Below are positions 56,215-64,000 of a stretch of DNA of 64,000 nucleotides, piece by piece. How positions within the stretch are numbered: position 1 is the stretch's first letter; each line of letters opens with the position of its first letter. The stretch is from positions 558,001 through 622,000 of the forward strand of contig JAJPEQ010000013.1 of assembly GCA_021166775.1 (NCBI GenBank), read 5' to 3'. A program made the position numbers and the translations under genes. The DNA comes from Comamonas sp. Its GTDB lineage: Bacteria > Pseudomonadota > Gammaproteobacteria > Burkholderiales > Burkholderiaceae_C. The notes beneath the pieces are model-generated. The model saw only the letters and a list, made by a program, of their open reading frames with translations. It ran no database searches and was not told the DNA's origin.

Positions 56215-57285
56215 TCAGGGCAACACGGTCAATCCAGGTACGGCGGCCGCCTGCATCCGCCCGATCACCGCGGCGTGCCCGAAGCCCTGCGCGTGAAAAA
56301 TTTCCAGTACCGCCGACACGGCGCCGGGCGCACAGCTCACCAACAGGCCGCCCGAGGTTTGCGGATCGGTCACGAGGTTGCGCGCCACCTCGGGCAGCGC
56401 TGCGTCGAGCCGCACTTCGGCGCCGTATGCCGCCCAGTTGCGCCCCGATGCACCGGTGACGAAGCCCGCCGTCGCCAGCCGCTCCACGTCGGGCAGCATC
56501 GGCAACGCGGCGTAGTGCACCACAGCCTCCAGGCCCGAGGCCCGGGCCAGCTCCAGCGTGTGGCCCGCCAGGCCGAAGCCGGTGACGTCGGTCAGGGCAT
56601 GCACGTGCGCCATCTCGGCCAGCGGCACGCCCGGGGTGTTGAGCTGCGTGGTGCTGGCGACCAGCTCGCCATAGCCTTGCGCGTCGAGCGCATTTTTCTT
56701 GAGCGCCGCCGACAACACCCCCACCCCGAGGCGCTTGCCCAGGATCAGCACGTCGCCCGCCTGCGCACTCGCGTTGCGCTTGACCCGCGCGGGGTGCACC
56801 AGGCCCATCACCACCAGGCCATAGATCGGCTCGACCGAATCGATGGTGTGCCCGCCCGCGATCGGGATGCCCGCCTCGCGGCACACGGCCTCGCCACCAC
56901 GCACGATCTGGCCTATGGTCTGCAGCGACAGCTTCGCCACCGGCATCGCCAGCAGCGCCAATGCCATGACGGGCTTGCCTCCCATGGCGTACACGTCGCT
57001 GATCGCGTTGGCCGCGGCGATACGGCCGAAGTCGAACGGGTCATCGACGATGGGCATGAAAAAATCGGTGGTGGCCACCAGCGCCTGCTCGTCGTTGAGC
57101 CGGTAGACCGCCGCGTCGTCCGAGGTCTCGTTGCCCACGAGCAGCTCGGGCGGCACCAGGCCCGCGGCGCTGCTCTTGAGGATTTCCTGCAGCACCCCCG
57201 GCGCAATCTTGCAGCCACAGCCGCCACCGTGCGAGAGGCTGGTGAGGCGGATGGATTCGGTGGACGGGGAGCTGACGTCGGTCAT
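56215..57285 (-). CDS. selD: Selenide, water dikinase
   Basis: 356 residues from ATG 57285; an in-frame TTG 57306 lies upstream. The N-terminal catalytic loop is [11 protein letters not shown], with Cys rather than selenocysteine. Family signatures [59 protein letters not shown] and [10 protein letters not shown] follow. It makes selenophosphate for selenocysteine or selenouridine tRNA. selA, selB and selU are not in this window. Divergent from gloA. Confidence 0.95.
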   Translation of the reverse strand: MTDVSSPSTESIRLTSLSHGGGCGCKIAPGVLQEILKSSAAGLVPPELLVGNETSDDAAVYRLNDEQALVATTDFFMPIVDDPFDFGRIAAANAISDVYAMGGKPVMALALLAMPVAKLSLQTIGQIVRGGEAVCREAGIPIAGGHTIDSVEPIYGLVVMGLVHPARVKRNASAQAGDVLILGKRLGVGVLSAALKKNALDAQGYGELVASTTQLNTPGVPLAEMAHVHALTDVTGFGLAGHTLELARASGLEAVVHYAALPMLPDVERLATAGFVTGASGRNWAAYGAEVRLDAALPEVARNLVTDPQTSGGLLVSCAPGAVSAVLEIFHAQGFGHAAVIGRMQAAAVPGLTVLP

Positions 57286-57344
57286 CGGGTTTTCAGTCGC
57301 ATTCAAAGCAGGAATTGTCGCAGCACGCTTGCCATAATGTTGCC

Positions 57345-57764
57345 ATGCGACTCCTCCACACCATGCTGCGCGTGGGCAACCTGCAGCGCGCTATCGATTT
57401 TTACACCCAGGTGCTCGGCATGCAGTTGCTGCGCACAAGCGAAAACCCCGAATACAAGTACAGCCTGGCCTTCGTCGGCTACGAGGGCGGCAACCCGGGA
57501 CAGGCGGAAATCGAGCTGACCTGGAACTGGGGCACCACCGAGTACGAGATGGGCACGGCTTACGGCCACATCGCCATCGGCGTGCCCGACGCCTACACCG
57601 CCTGCGAAAAAATCAAGGCCGCGGGCGGCAAAGTGACACGCGAGGCCGGACCGGTCAAGGGTGGCACGACGGTCATCGCCTTCGTGACGGACCCCGACGG
57701 CTACAAGATCGAACTCATCCAAAGGCCCTCCGAGGCCTCGGCGGATCCGCTGCGCGGCGCCTGA
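57345..57764 (+). CDS. gloA: Lactoylglutathione lyase (glyoxalase I)
   Basis: 139 residues, standard length. Metal ligands: H5 ([11 protein letters not shown]), Glu in [11 protein letters not shown], His in YGHIAIGV and Glu in DGYKIELIQ. It isomerises the methylglyoxal-glutathione adduct to lactoylglutathione in the cytoplasm. The start is divergent from selD with 59 bp between. Confidence 0.96.
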   Translation: MRLLHTMLRVGNLQRAIDFYTQVLGMQLLRTSENPEYKYSLAFVGYEGGNPGQAEIELTWNWGTTEYEMGTAYGHIAIGVPDAYTACEKIKAAGGKVTREAGPVKGGTTVIAFVTDPDGYKIELIQRPSEASADPLRGA

Positions 57765-57812
57765 CGCCTGCAGCGCCAAATTTTTTCCAACCAACCATTC
57801 GAGGAACAGCCC

Positions 57813-59015
57813 ATGACGACGAACTTCGCACCCATGCCCGATGCCCATGGCTTCTTTGGCCCCTACGGCGGCCAACTGGTGCCGCCGTTCCTCAAGGAGG
57901 CGATGGACGACATCGCCAAGGCCTACGCCGAGATCACGCAGCGCGAGGATTTCCAGAAAGAACTGCACGATCTGCAGGTGGATTACGTGGGCCGCCCCAG
58001 CCCCATCTTCCATGCCCGGCGCCTGTCGGATCAGCTCGGCGGCGCGCAGATTCACCTCAAGCGCGAAGACCTCAACCATACGGGCGCGCACAAGATCAAC
58101 CACTGCCTGGGCGAAGCGCTGCTGGCCAAGTTCATGAACAAGACCAAGGTGATCGCGGAAACGGGCGCGGGCCAGCACGGCGTGGCGCTGGCCACGGCCT
58201 GCGCGCTCGTGGGCATTGCCTGCGAGATCCACATGGGTCAGGTGGACATCGAAAAGGAACACCCCAACGTCACCAAGATGCGCATCCTGGGCGCAACACT
58301 GGTGCCCGTGACGCGCGGCGCAGCCACACTCAAGGAAGCGGTGGACAACGCCTTCGAGGAATACCTGAAAGACCCGAAGAATTACTTCTACGCCATCGGC
58401 TCCGTCGTCGGCCCGCACCCCTTCCCCATGATGGTGCGCGACTTTCAGAGCATCGTCGGGCGCGAGGCGCGCGAACAATTCCTCAAGAAGCACGGCAAGC
58501 TGCCCGACTACGCGGCGGCCTGCGTTGGCGGCGGCTCCAACGCCATCGGGCTGTTCACGGCGTTTCTGGGCGATGAAAGCGTCAGGCTCGTGGGCGTGGA
58601 GCCCGCGGGCGAAGGCACGAACAAACCCGGGCGCCACGCAGCCACGCTCACCATGGGCAAGCCGGGTGAAATCCACGGCATGAAATGCTACGTGCTCAAC
58701 AACGCGGCAGGCGAGCCGGACGCCGTGCACAGCATCGCCTCGGGTCTGGACTACCCGGGCGTGGGCCCGCAGCACAGCTACCTCAAGGACATCGGCCGCG
58801 TGCAGTACGAGGTGGCCAACGATGAAGAGACGCTCGATGCCTTCATGCGGCTGTCGCGCGTGGAGGGCATCGTTCCGGCGCTGGAGAGCTCGCACGCCGT
58901 GGCCTGGGCCATGCGCACCGCGCCGACGCTGGGCAAGGACGTGAACATCCTCGTGAACCTCTCGGGCCGCGGCGACAAGGATGCGGACTACGTGGCGCAC
59001 AAGCTCGGGCTCTGA
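57813..59015 (+). CDS. trpB: Tryptophan synthase beta chain, stand-alone copy
   Basis: 400 residues. PLP lysine K94 ([14 protein letters not shown]), catalytic Glu in [11 protein letters not shown] and the phosphate-binding loop [12 protein letters not shown] are intact, so it should make tryptophan from indole and serine. Segments such as [19 protein letters not shown] and [20 protein letters not shown] differ from the usual betaproteobacterial TrpB. No trpA or trpF lies nearby. It may be a second, divergent TrpB or the only copy with trpA moved elsewhere. It follows gloA by 48 bp. Confidence 0.85.
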   Translation: MTTNFAPMPDAHGFFGPYGGQLVPPFLKEAMDDIAKAYAEITQREDFQKELHDLQVDYVGRPSPIFHARRLSDQLGGAQIHLKREDLNHTGAHKINHCLGEALLAKFMNKTKVIAETGAGQHGVALATACALVGIACEIHMGQVDIEKEHPNVTKMRILGATLVPVTRGAATLKEAVDNAFEEYLKDPKNYFYAIGSVVGPHPFPMMVRDFQSIVGREAREQFLKKHGKLPDYAAACVGGGSNAIGLFTAFLGDESVRLVGVEPAGEGTNKPGRHAATLTMGKPGEIHGMKCYVLNNAAGEPDAVHSIASGLDYPGVGPQHSYLKDIGRVQYEVANDEETLDAFMRLSRVEGIVPALESSHAVAWAMRTAPTLGKDVNILVNLSGRGDKDADYVAHKLGL

Positions 59016-59054
59016 GCGTCCCGCCCCTTCCCGGGTGCACGGCAGGCGCGAGGC

Positions 59055-59804
59055 ATGACGACTTCCATCCCCTGGCTCACACCTGAAGACCCTTTTCCGC
59101 CCGCGGCCGCGAGCTGGGGCGCGGACACCCCCATGCCCGGGCTGCTGGCAGCCGGGGGGGCGCTGGACGTGCCCCACCTCGTCGCGGCCTACGGCCAGGG
59201 CATCTTTCCGTGGTTCAGCGAGGGCCAGCCCATCCTCTGGTGGAGCACGGCGCCGCGCATGGTGCTGCCGCTGGCCGAGTTTCGGCTGCACCACTCTCTG
59301 CGCAAGACCCTGCGGCGCTTTCGCGCCTCGCACTCGTGCGAGCTGCGTATCGACAGCGATTTTTCCGCCGTGATCCATGCCTGCGCGAACACGCCGCGCG
59401 AGGGACAGTCGGGCACGTGGATCGTGCCGCGCATGGTGCAGGCCTACGAGGCGCTGCACCGCGCAGGCTTCGCACACAGCGTGGAAACCTGGGTGGACGG
59501 TCGGCTCGTGGGCGGGCTGTACTGCGTGGCGCTGGGGCGCGCGGTGTTTGGCGAATCGATGTTTGCGCACGCGAGCGACGCCTCCAAGATCGCGCTCGCG
59601 GCGCTGGTCGGGCTGTGCCGGCGCGAAGACGTGGCCCTGATCGACTGCCAGCAGAACACGGCGCATCTCGCGTCGCTCGGCGCGCGCGAGATCGAGCGTG
59701 AGGTTTTTCTGACACATGTGGCGCGGGCACGCACACAGCCAGTGATGGATTGGCGTTTTGCACCAGAATGCTGGGACGAGCTATTGCCAGGCGATCGACC
59801 ATGA
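59055..59804 (+). CDS. aat: Leucyl/phenylalanyl-tRNA-protein transferase
   Basis: 249 residues. Family signatures: [80 protein letters not shown] and [16 protein letters not shown]. It adds Leu or Phe to N-terminal Lys/Arg to mark proteins for ClpAP. Its stop overlaps the bpt ATG by 4 bp, so the two N-end-rule transferases are coupled. Confidence 0.95.
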   Translation: MTTSIPWLTPEDPFPPAAASWGADTPMPGLLAAGGALDVPHLVAAYGQGIFPWFSEGQPILWWSTAPRMVLPLAEFRLHHSLRKTLRRFRASHSCELRIDSDFSAVIHACANTPREGQSGTWIVPRMVQAYEALHRAGFAHSVETWVDGRLVGGLYCVALGRAVFGESMFAHASDASKIALAALVGLCRREDVALIDCQQNTAHLASLGAREIEREVFLTHVARARTQPVMDWRFAPECWDELLPGDRP

Positions 59805-60541
59805 CCCAACTCAACGACCTGCCGCTGCAGGCGCTGCAGTTCTACACCACGGCGCCCTACGAATGCAGCTATCTGCCCGGGCACGTGGCGCGCTCGGAAG
59901 TGGCCACGCCCAGCCACCTGATCCACAGCGGCGTGTACTCCGAGCTCGTCGCGCAGGGCTTTCGCAGGAGCGGCCTGTTCACCTACCGTCCGCACTGTGA
60001 AGGCTGCAACGCCTGCACGCCGATCCGCATCCTGGCGCAGGAATCCAGGCTCGATCGCAGCCAGCGCCGCGCGCTCAAGCGCCACCGGCGGCTGGTGGCG
60101 CGCTCGCTGCGACTGTGCTTCGTGCCCGAGCACTACCAGCTTTATCTGCGCTACCAGGCCGTGCGTCACGCGGGTGGCGGCATGGACCACGACAGCATCG
60201 ACCAGTACACGCAGTTCCTGTTGCAAAGCCGGGTGAATTCGCGTCTGATCGAGTTCCGTGAGCCGCGCGCGGACGGCGAGCCCGGCGAGCTCAAGATGGT
60301 TTCGGTGCTCGACATCCTGGACAACGGCCTCTCGGCCGTCTACACCTTCTACGAGCCCGACGACGGCGCGAGCTACGGCACCTACAACATCGTCTGGCAG
60401 ATCGAGCAGGCCCGCGCCATGAGCCTGCAGTACGTGTACCTCGGCTACTGGATCGCGCTCAGTTCCAAGATGAGCTACAAGACGCGCTTCAAGCCCTACG
60501 AGCTGCTGCTGGACGGCGCGTGGAAGCGCTTTGGCGATTGA
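59801..60541 (+). CDS. bpt: Aspartate/glutamate leucyltransferase (Bpt family)
   Basis: 246 residues. N-terminal Cys features [13 protein letters not shown] and CEGCNAC, then the conserved [29 protein letters not shown] and [20 protein letters not shown]. Homologous to Ate1 but in bacteria it transfers Leu to N-terminal Asp/Glu. It overlaps aat by 4 bp, a common arrangement, so both should be made together. Confidence 0.94.
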   Translation: MTQLNDLPLQALQFYTTAPYECSYLPGHVARSEVATPSHLIHSGVYSELVAQGFRRSGLFTYRPHCEGCNACTPIRILAQESRLDRSQRRALKRHRRLVARSLRLCFVPEHYQLYLRYQAVRHAGGGMDHDSIDQYTQFLLQSRVNSRLIEFREPRADGEPGELKMVSVLDILDNGLSAVYTFYEPDDGASYGTYNIVWQIEQARAMSLQYVYLGYWIALSSKMSYKTRFKPYELLLDGAWKRFGD

Positions 60542-60615
60542 AATTTGGCGTCGTCCCCAAGCCAAAACGACCTCCAGCGCCCGCCCACCAAGTGCGAGCA
60601 GCTATTCATATCACA

Positions 60616-61317
60616 TCAGGGCGCCAGGTCGAACACCAGCACCTCCGCATTCTTGCCGTCGCCAAGCGTGATCTCGGTCTCCTGCTGCAACAGCAGCGCA
60701 TCACCGCCTGCGAGTGTCGTGCCGTTGACCGTGAGCTGTCCGCGCACCAGATGCACATAGGCCTTGCGCTGCGCAGCGATCGCCAGTCGGGCGGATTCAC
60801 CGCCGTCGAACAGGCCCGCATAAAGCCGCGCGTCCGCATGCAGGCCCACGGTGCCTCCAGCGCCCATGGGCGCCGCGATCAGGTGCAATTTCCCACGCTT
60901 GGCCTCCTCGGACACGCTCGCCTGCTCATAGCCGGGCGTGAGGCCCTGCGTATCGGGCAGGATCCAGATCTGCAGAAAGTGCGTTTCCTGCCCCTCGGCG
61001 TGGTTGAACTCGCTGTGCATCACGCCGCTGCCCGCGCTCATGCGCTGCACGTCGCCGGGCGGGATGCCCTTGATGTTGCCCATGCTGTCCTTGTGCGCGA
61101 GATTGCCCGAGAGCACGTAGCTGATGATCTCCATGTCGCGATGCCCGTGCGTGCCGAAGCCGCTGCCCGTCGCGATGCGGTCTTCGTTGATCACGCGCAG
61201 ATTGCCCCAGCCCATGTGCCTGGGGTCGTAGTAGTCGGCGAACGAAAAACTGTGAAAGGACTTGAGCCAGCCATGATCGGCATAGCCGCGGTCCTGTGCC
61301 TTGCGAACGGTGAGCAT
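60616..61317 (-). CDS. Pirin family protein (bicupin, quercetin-dioxygenase-like)
   Basis: 233 residues from ATG 61317, with ggagaag 6 nt upstream. Cupin motifs: GTHGHRDMEIISYVLSGNLA and SAGSGVMHSEFNHAEGQETH carry the His/Glu metal ligands; the second cupin domain is more degenerate. Bacterial pirins such as YhaK/YhhW can act as quercetin dioxygenases or redox sensors. It is divergent from a LysR regulator with a perfect palindrome between, and is probably its target. Confidence 0.9.
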   Translation of the reverse strand: MLTVRKAQDRGYADHGWLKSFHSFSFADYYDPRHMGWGNLRVINEDRIATGSGFGTHGHRDMEIISYVLSGNLAHKDSMGNIKGIPPGDVQRMSAGSGVMHSEFNHAEGQETHFLQIWILPDTQGLTPGYEQASVSEEAKRGKLHLIAAPMGAGGTVGLHADARLYAGLFDGGESARLAIAAQRKAYVHLVRGQLTVNGTTLAGGDALLLQQETEITLGDGKNAEVLVFDLAP

Positions 61318-61384
61318 CGTACTTCTCCTGTGAATGCCTGATCTTTCCAATATAGGGAGCGCGGCCGGCTTTGCACAGGGGCCG

Positions 61385-61407
61385 CATTTGAATGCATCAT
61401 TCAAATG
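61385..61407. promoter_or_regulatory. Perfect 10-bp inverted repeat, probable LysR operator
   Basis: catttgaatg-cat-cattcaaatg is a perfect dyad in the divergent pirin/lysR region, 24 bp before the lysR ATG. Two further tgaatga half-site-like copies follow at 61401-61420. Divergent placement and symmetry are classic for LysR-type autoregulation and control of the neighbour. Confidence 0.75.
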
Positions 61408-61430
61408 AATTGAATGAATGCCCACGAACA

Positions 61431-62369
61431 ATGCAAATCAGCAGCAATATCCTCACCCCCGACAATCTGCGCCTGCTGCAGGCCATCGTCACGCACGGCA
61501 GCTTTGCCGCGGCGGCGCGCGCGCTCGATCTTGCACCCAGCGGCCTGACCTGGCGCGTGCGCCAGATCGAGGAGGCCCTGGACGTGCTGCTGTTCGACCG
61601 CAGCAGTCGCCGGGCCGTGCCCACGCAGGCCGGGCGCGAGCTTCTGCGCGAGAGCGAACGGCTGCTGGCCGACATGGATGCCGTGGCCCAGCGCGTGCGG
61701 CGCGTGGCCACGGGCTGGGAACCGCAGCTGACGCTCTCGGTCGATGGCGCCATCGCACGCACCACGCTGCTGGAACTCGTGGAGGCGTTCTACGCGCTGG
61801 ACATTCCCACGCGCCTGACGGTGCGCGAAGACACACTCACCGGCACGCTCGAACGCCTGACCCAGGGGCAGGCGGACCTGGCCATCGGCGTGGCCATCGA
61901 GGCGCCGCCTCTCGTGAACCTGCGCACCGCACCGCTGGGCGATCTGCGTTTCGTCTTCGCCGTCGCGCCGCACCACCCGCTCGCAAGCGCCGCGGAGCCC
62001 CTTTCCGATGCACTCCTGGCGCGCCACCGCATGATCGCCGTGGCCGATTCCGCGCGCCAGCACCCGGCGACGATCGGGCTGCTGCCCGGGCAGGAGGTGC
62101 TGACGGTGGATGGCTTGGCCACCAAGATCCGTGCGCAGCTTCGGGGACTGGGCGCGGGCTACCTGCCCGAACCCATGGCGCGCCCCTACCTCGACGCCGG
62201 GCTGCTCGTGGCGCGCCAGGTCAGCCGCGTGGCGCGCACCACGCGCCTGTCCTATGCCTGGTGCGACTTTGGCAAACGCACGCGCGGACGAGCACTGCAA
62301 TGGTGGCTCGCGCAACTGCAAAGCCCCGTGACGCGCCGCGCCCTGCTGGAAAACCACCACGGCACATAG
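61431..62369 (+). CDS. LysR-type transcription regulator
   Basis: 312 residues from ATG 61431. N-terminal winged HTH: LRLLQAIVTHGSFAAAARAL with DLAPSGLTWRVRQIEEAL and LLFDRSSRRAVPTQAGRELL. The effector domain of periplasmic-binding-protein type follows. It is divergent from the pirin gene, which it probably controls through the palindrome at 61385. The effector is unknown. Confidence 0.92.
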   Translation: MQISSNILTPDNLRLLQAIVTHGSFAAAARALDLAPSGLTWRVRQIEEALDVLLFDRSSRRAVPTQAGRELLRESERLLADMDAVAQRVRRVATGWEPQLTLSVDGAIARTTLLELVEAFYALDIPTRLTVREDTLTGTLERLTQGQADLAIGVAIEAPPLVNLRTAPLGDLRFVFAVAPHHPLASAAEPLSDALLARHRMIAVADSARQHPATIGLLPGQEVLTVDGLATKIRAQLRGLGAGYLPEPMARPYLDAGLLVARQVSRVARTTRLSYAWCDFGKRTRGRALQWWLAQLQSPVTRRALLENHHGT

Positions 62370-62390
62370 CCCCTGAACCCGAAAACGCCG

Positions 62391-62417
62391 GCTGACCGCG
62401 GAGGCTGCTCGGTCAGC
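62391..62417. other. Inverted repeat after lysR
   Basis: gctgaccg (62391-62398) and cggtcagc (62410-62417) form a perfect 8-bp stem 21 bp after the lysR stop. No T run; a weak terminator or processing site at most. Confidence 0.4.
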
Positions 62418-62534
62418 GTGATGAACACGAACGTGGCCATCGCCCTTGCAAGCCCCTCCTGACGGGTGCATCCCACCGCCGTTTTCAGCTTGAACGCGTG
62501 TAGAGTGCAGCCACCGCACCCACGAAAGTTCACC

Positions 62535-63596
62535 ATGCCCGTCAAGCCACCCGCCAAACGCCACCGAAACCCAGCGCACTACGCCGTCATCGGCGCGGGG
62601 ATGGCCGGAGTGGCCTGCGCCCGCACCCTGCAGCAGGCAGGCCATGCGGTCACGGTGTTCGAGCAGATGGACGCGGCGGGGGGGCGCACCCGCACCGTGC
62701 ACACGGCCGCAGGCAGCTTTGATGCCGGCGCGCAGTACTTCACCGTGCGCGACGCGCGCTTTGCCAAGGCGCTGGAAACGGTTTCCGGCCTGTGCCGTCC
62801 GTGGAGCGCGAACACGGTGCGCGTGCTGGACAGCGCCGGGCGCGTCGTGAGCGCCGCCCCGCCTCCGGGCGAAGCGCACTGGGTGGCCCAGCCCACCATG
62901 GATGCCCTGGTGGGCGCCTTCAGCCGCCCACTGGCCGCACTGCGCACCGGGCAGCGTGTGACGGGCCTGGTGCAAGACGGCGCGCGCTGGCATGTGCGGG
63001 TCAGCCCGGGCAACGCGGGCGCGACGCAGGAGGCGGGTGCCTTCGACGGTCTGGTCCTGGCCCTGCCCGCCCCCGAGGCGCTGGCGCTGATGCACGCGTG
63101 CGGCATTCAACCGGCCTGGGCCGGTGCGCTCTCGCAAGTGAGCATCGCACCCTGCTGGACCTTGATGCTCACCTTTGCGCAAGCCGTGCGCCCGGGCCTG
63201 ACCACGCTCGGGCCGCAGTGGAACGCCGCGCGCAGCACGCACCACCGCGTGGCCTGGCTGGCACGTGAATCGTCCAAACCCGGCCGCACGCAGGTCGAGC
63301 GCTGGACGGTGCAGGCCAGCCCCGCGTGGTCCGAGGAACACCAGGGCGACAGCCCGCAGCGCGTGCAGGACAAGCTGCTCAAGGCGTTTGCCGAAGTCAC
63401 CGGCATCCATGCCACGCCCAGCGACGCGCAGACGCTGCTCTGGCCCCATGCGCAGACGCGGGCGCCGCTGGGGCAGGCCTACGTCTGGGACGCGTCTCTG
63501 CGTCTGGGCGCCTGCGGCGACTGGTGCCTGGGCCATCGGCTGGAAGACGCCTTCATTTCGGGGCTGGAGTGCGCGCTGGGGATGCTCGACGGGTAA
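62535..63596 (+). CDS. FAD-dependent amine-oxidase-like flavoprotein
   Basis: 353 residues. Dinucleotide-binding motif YAVIGAGMAGVACARTLQQA, then the GG doublet segment AAGGRTRTVHTAAGSFDAGA, as in the NAD(P)/FAD-dependent oxidoreductases of the renalase-like group. The C-terminal FAD motif (CGDWCLGHRLEDAFISGLE) is typical. Substrate unknown. ATG 62535 is preceded by a weak gaaag. gluQ follows after 48 bp. Confidence 0.87.
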   Translation: MPVKPPAKRHRNPAHYAVIGAGMAGVACARTLQQAGHAVTVFEQMDAAGGRTRTVHTAAGSFDAGAQYFTVRDARFAKALETVSGLCRPWSANTVRVLDSAGRVVSAAPPPGEAHWVAQPTMDALVGAFSRPLAALRTGQRVTGLVQDGARWHVRVSPGNAGATQEAGAFDGLVLALPAPEALALMHACGIQPAWAGALSQVSIAPCWTLMLTFAQAVRPGLTTLGPQWNAARSTHHRVAWLARESSKPGRTQVERWTVQASPAWSEEHQGDSPQRVQDKLLKAFAEVTGIHATPSDAQTLLWPHAQTRAPLGQAYVWDASLRLGACGDWCLGHRLEDAFISGLECALGMLDG

Positions 63597-63644
63597 ATCG
63601 CAGGCATCGCATGGCGCGTGGCCGAAAGTCTGGCGCGTGATCCG

Positions 63645-64000
63645 ATGTACATCGGCCGTTTCGCCCCCTCTCCGACAGGCCCCTTGCACGCGGGCTCGCT
63701 CGTGGCTGCGCTCGCGAGCTGGCTGGATGCGCGTGCGGCCGATGGCCGATGGCTGGTGCGCATCGAGGATGTGGACACGCCGCGCTGCGCCCCCGACGCA
63801 CCCGAACGCATCCTCGCCCAGCTGGCCGATTGCCATCTGCTGCCCGACGCACCGCCGCTGTACCAGTCCACGCGCGGCGACCGCTACCAACAGGCCTTGG
63901 ACGAGCTGCTGGCGCAGGGCCTCGCCTACCCCTGCGGCTGCACGCGCCGCGACATCGACGCGGCGCTGGCGGCGCGCGGCATCACGCACGAGCGCCACCA
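63645..64000 (+). CDS. gluQ: Glutamyl-Q tRNA(Asp) synthetase, 3' end outside window
   Basis: 118 residues visible from ATG 63645, with no stop before the edge. HIGH-type motif [20 protein letters not shown] and RIEDVDTPR match glutamyl-tRNA synthetase, while the zinc ligands C97 and C99 ([10 protein letters not shown]) and the short spacing are features of the truncated GluQRS. It attaches Glu to queuosine in tRNA-Asp. A GTG at 63618 in frame is a less likely start. Confidence 0.9.
   Translation, partial: MYIGRFAPSPTGPLHAGSLVAALASWLDARAADGRWLVRIEDVDTPRCAPDAPERILAQLADCHLLPDAPPLYQSTRGDRYQQALDELLAQGLAYPCGCTRRDIDAALAARGITHERH

Overview
The window is GC-rich chromosomal DNA from a betaproteobacterium, most likely a Burkholderiales member close to the Comamonadaceae. 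This rests on the gene families (several DUF4124 proteins, a quinone-type PyrD, a lipoyl-domain-carrying dihydrolipoyl dehydrogenase), on the order PDH genes / PAS kinase / FixJ-type regulator / folD, and on codon use. No rRNA, CRISPR array, transposase or integrase gene was seen. Two genes run off the ends: a ferredoxin-FAD/NAD reductase at the left and gluQ at the right.

Layout. 1-6.7 kb: flavin/iron-sulfur reductase, SDR-type protein, two exported proteins, CoA transferase, tRNA-Leu(CAA), cysM, a Nudix hydrolase and tusA. 6.77-13.99 kb: a complete-looking filamentous phage (inovirus) prophage of 7,204 bp between two copies of a 13-bp core inside dif-like sites. It carries Zot-type assembly ATPase, DUF2523 minor coat protein, adsorption protein, major coat protein, ssDNA-binding protein and Rep, but no integrase, so it should use host XerC/XerD. 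The dif-like sites suggest the replication terminus lies here. 14-19.7 kb: a c-di-GMP-type signalling block (MASE4 hybrid kinase, REC-EAL protein, HDOD protein). 19.8-30.2 kb: pyruvate dehydrogenase genes aceE-aceF-lpdA, a divergent PAS sensor kinase with a FixJ-type regulator, then folD. 30.3-38 kb: M3 oligopeptidase, a DUF4124-glutaredoxin protein, rpiA, pyrD and a MASE3-PAS-PAS-GGDEF-EAL protein. 38-43.3 kb: tRNA-Val(CAC), dnaQ, a small isc cluster (iscR, iscS, and an IscU-like protein lacking two of its three cysteine ligands) and uvrB. 43.4-64 kb: aromatic aminotransferase, DapA-family protein, mutS, YihY, a D-2-hydroxyacid dehydrogenase, thyA, hmgA, a YceI protein and a dihaem cytochrome lipoprotein, selD, gloA, a stand-alone trpB, the N-end-rule transferases aat and bpt, a pirin/LysR divergent pair, an amine-oxidase-like flavoprotein and gluQ.

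The most interesting point is the prophage switch region. The attachment core lies inside the coding sequence of a phage DNA-binding regulator (13714-13989). In the integrated state a stop codon made at attR ends the protein at 91 residues. In the circular phage the same frame continues through attP for 31 more residues and stops 7 bp before the start of a second helix-turn-helix gene (6886). Integration therefore changes the regulator's C-terminus and separates the second gene from its presumed promoter. This has the form of an integration-dependent genetic switch run by host Xer recombination. Function is inferred; the reading frames are read directly.
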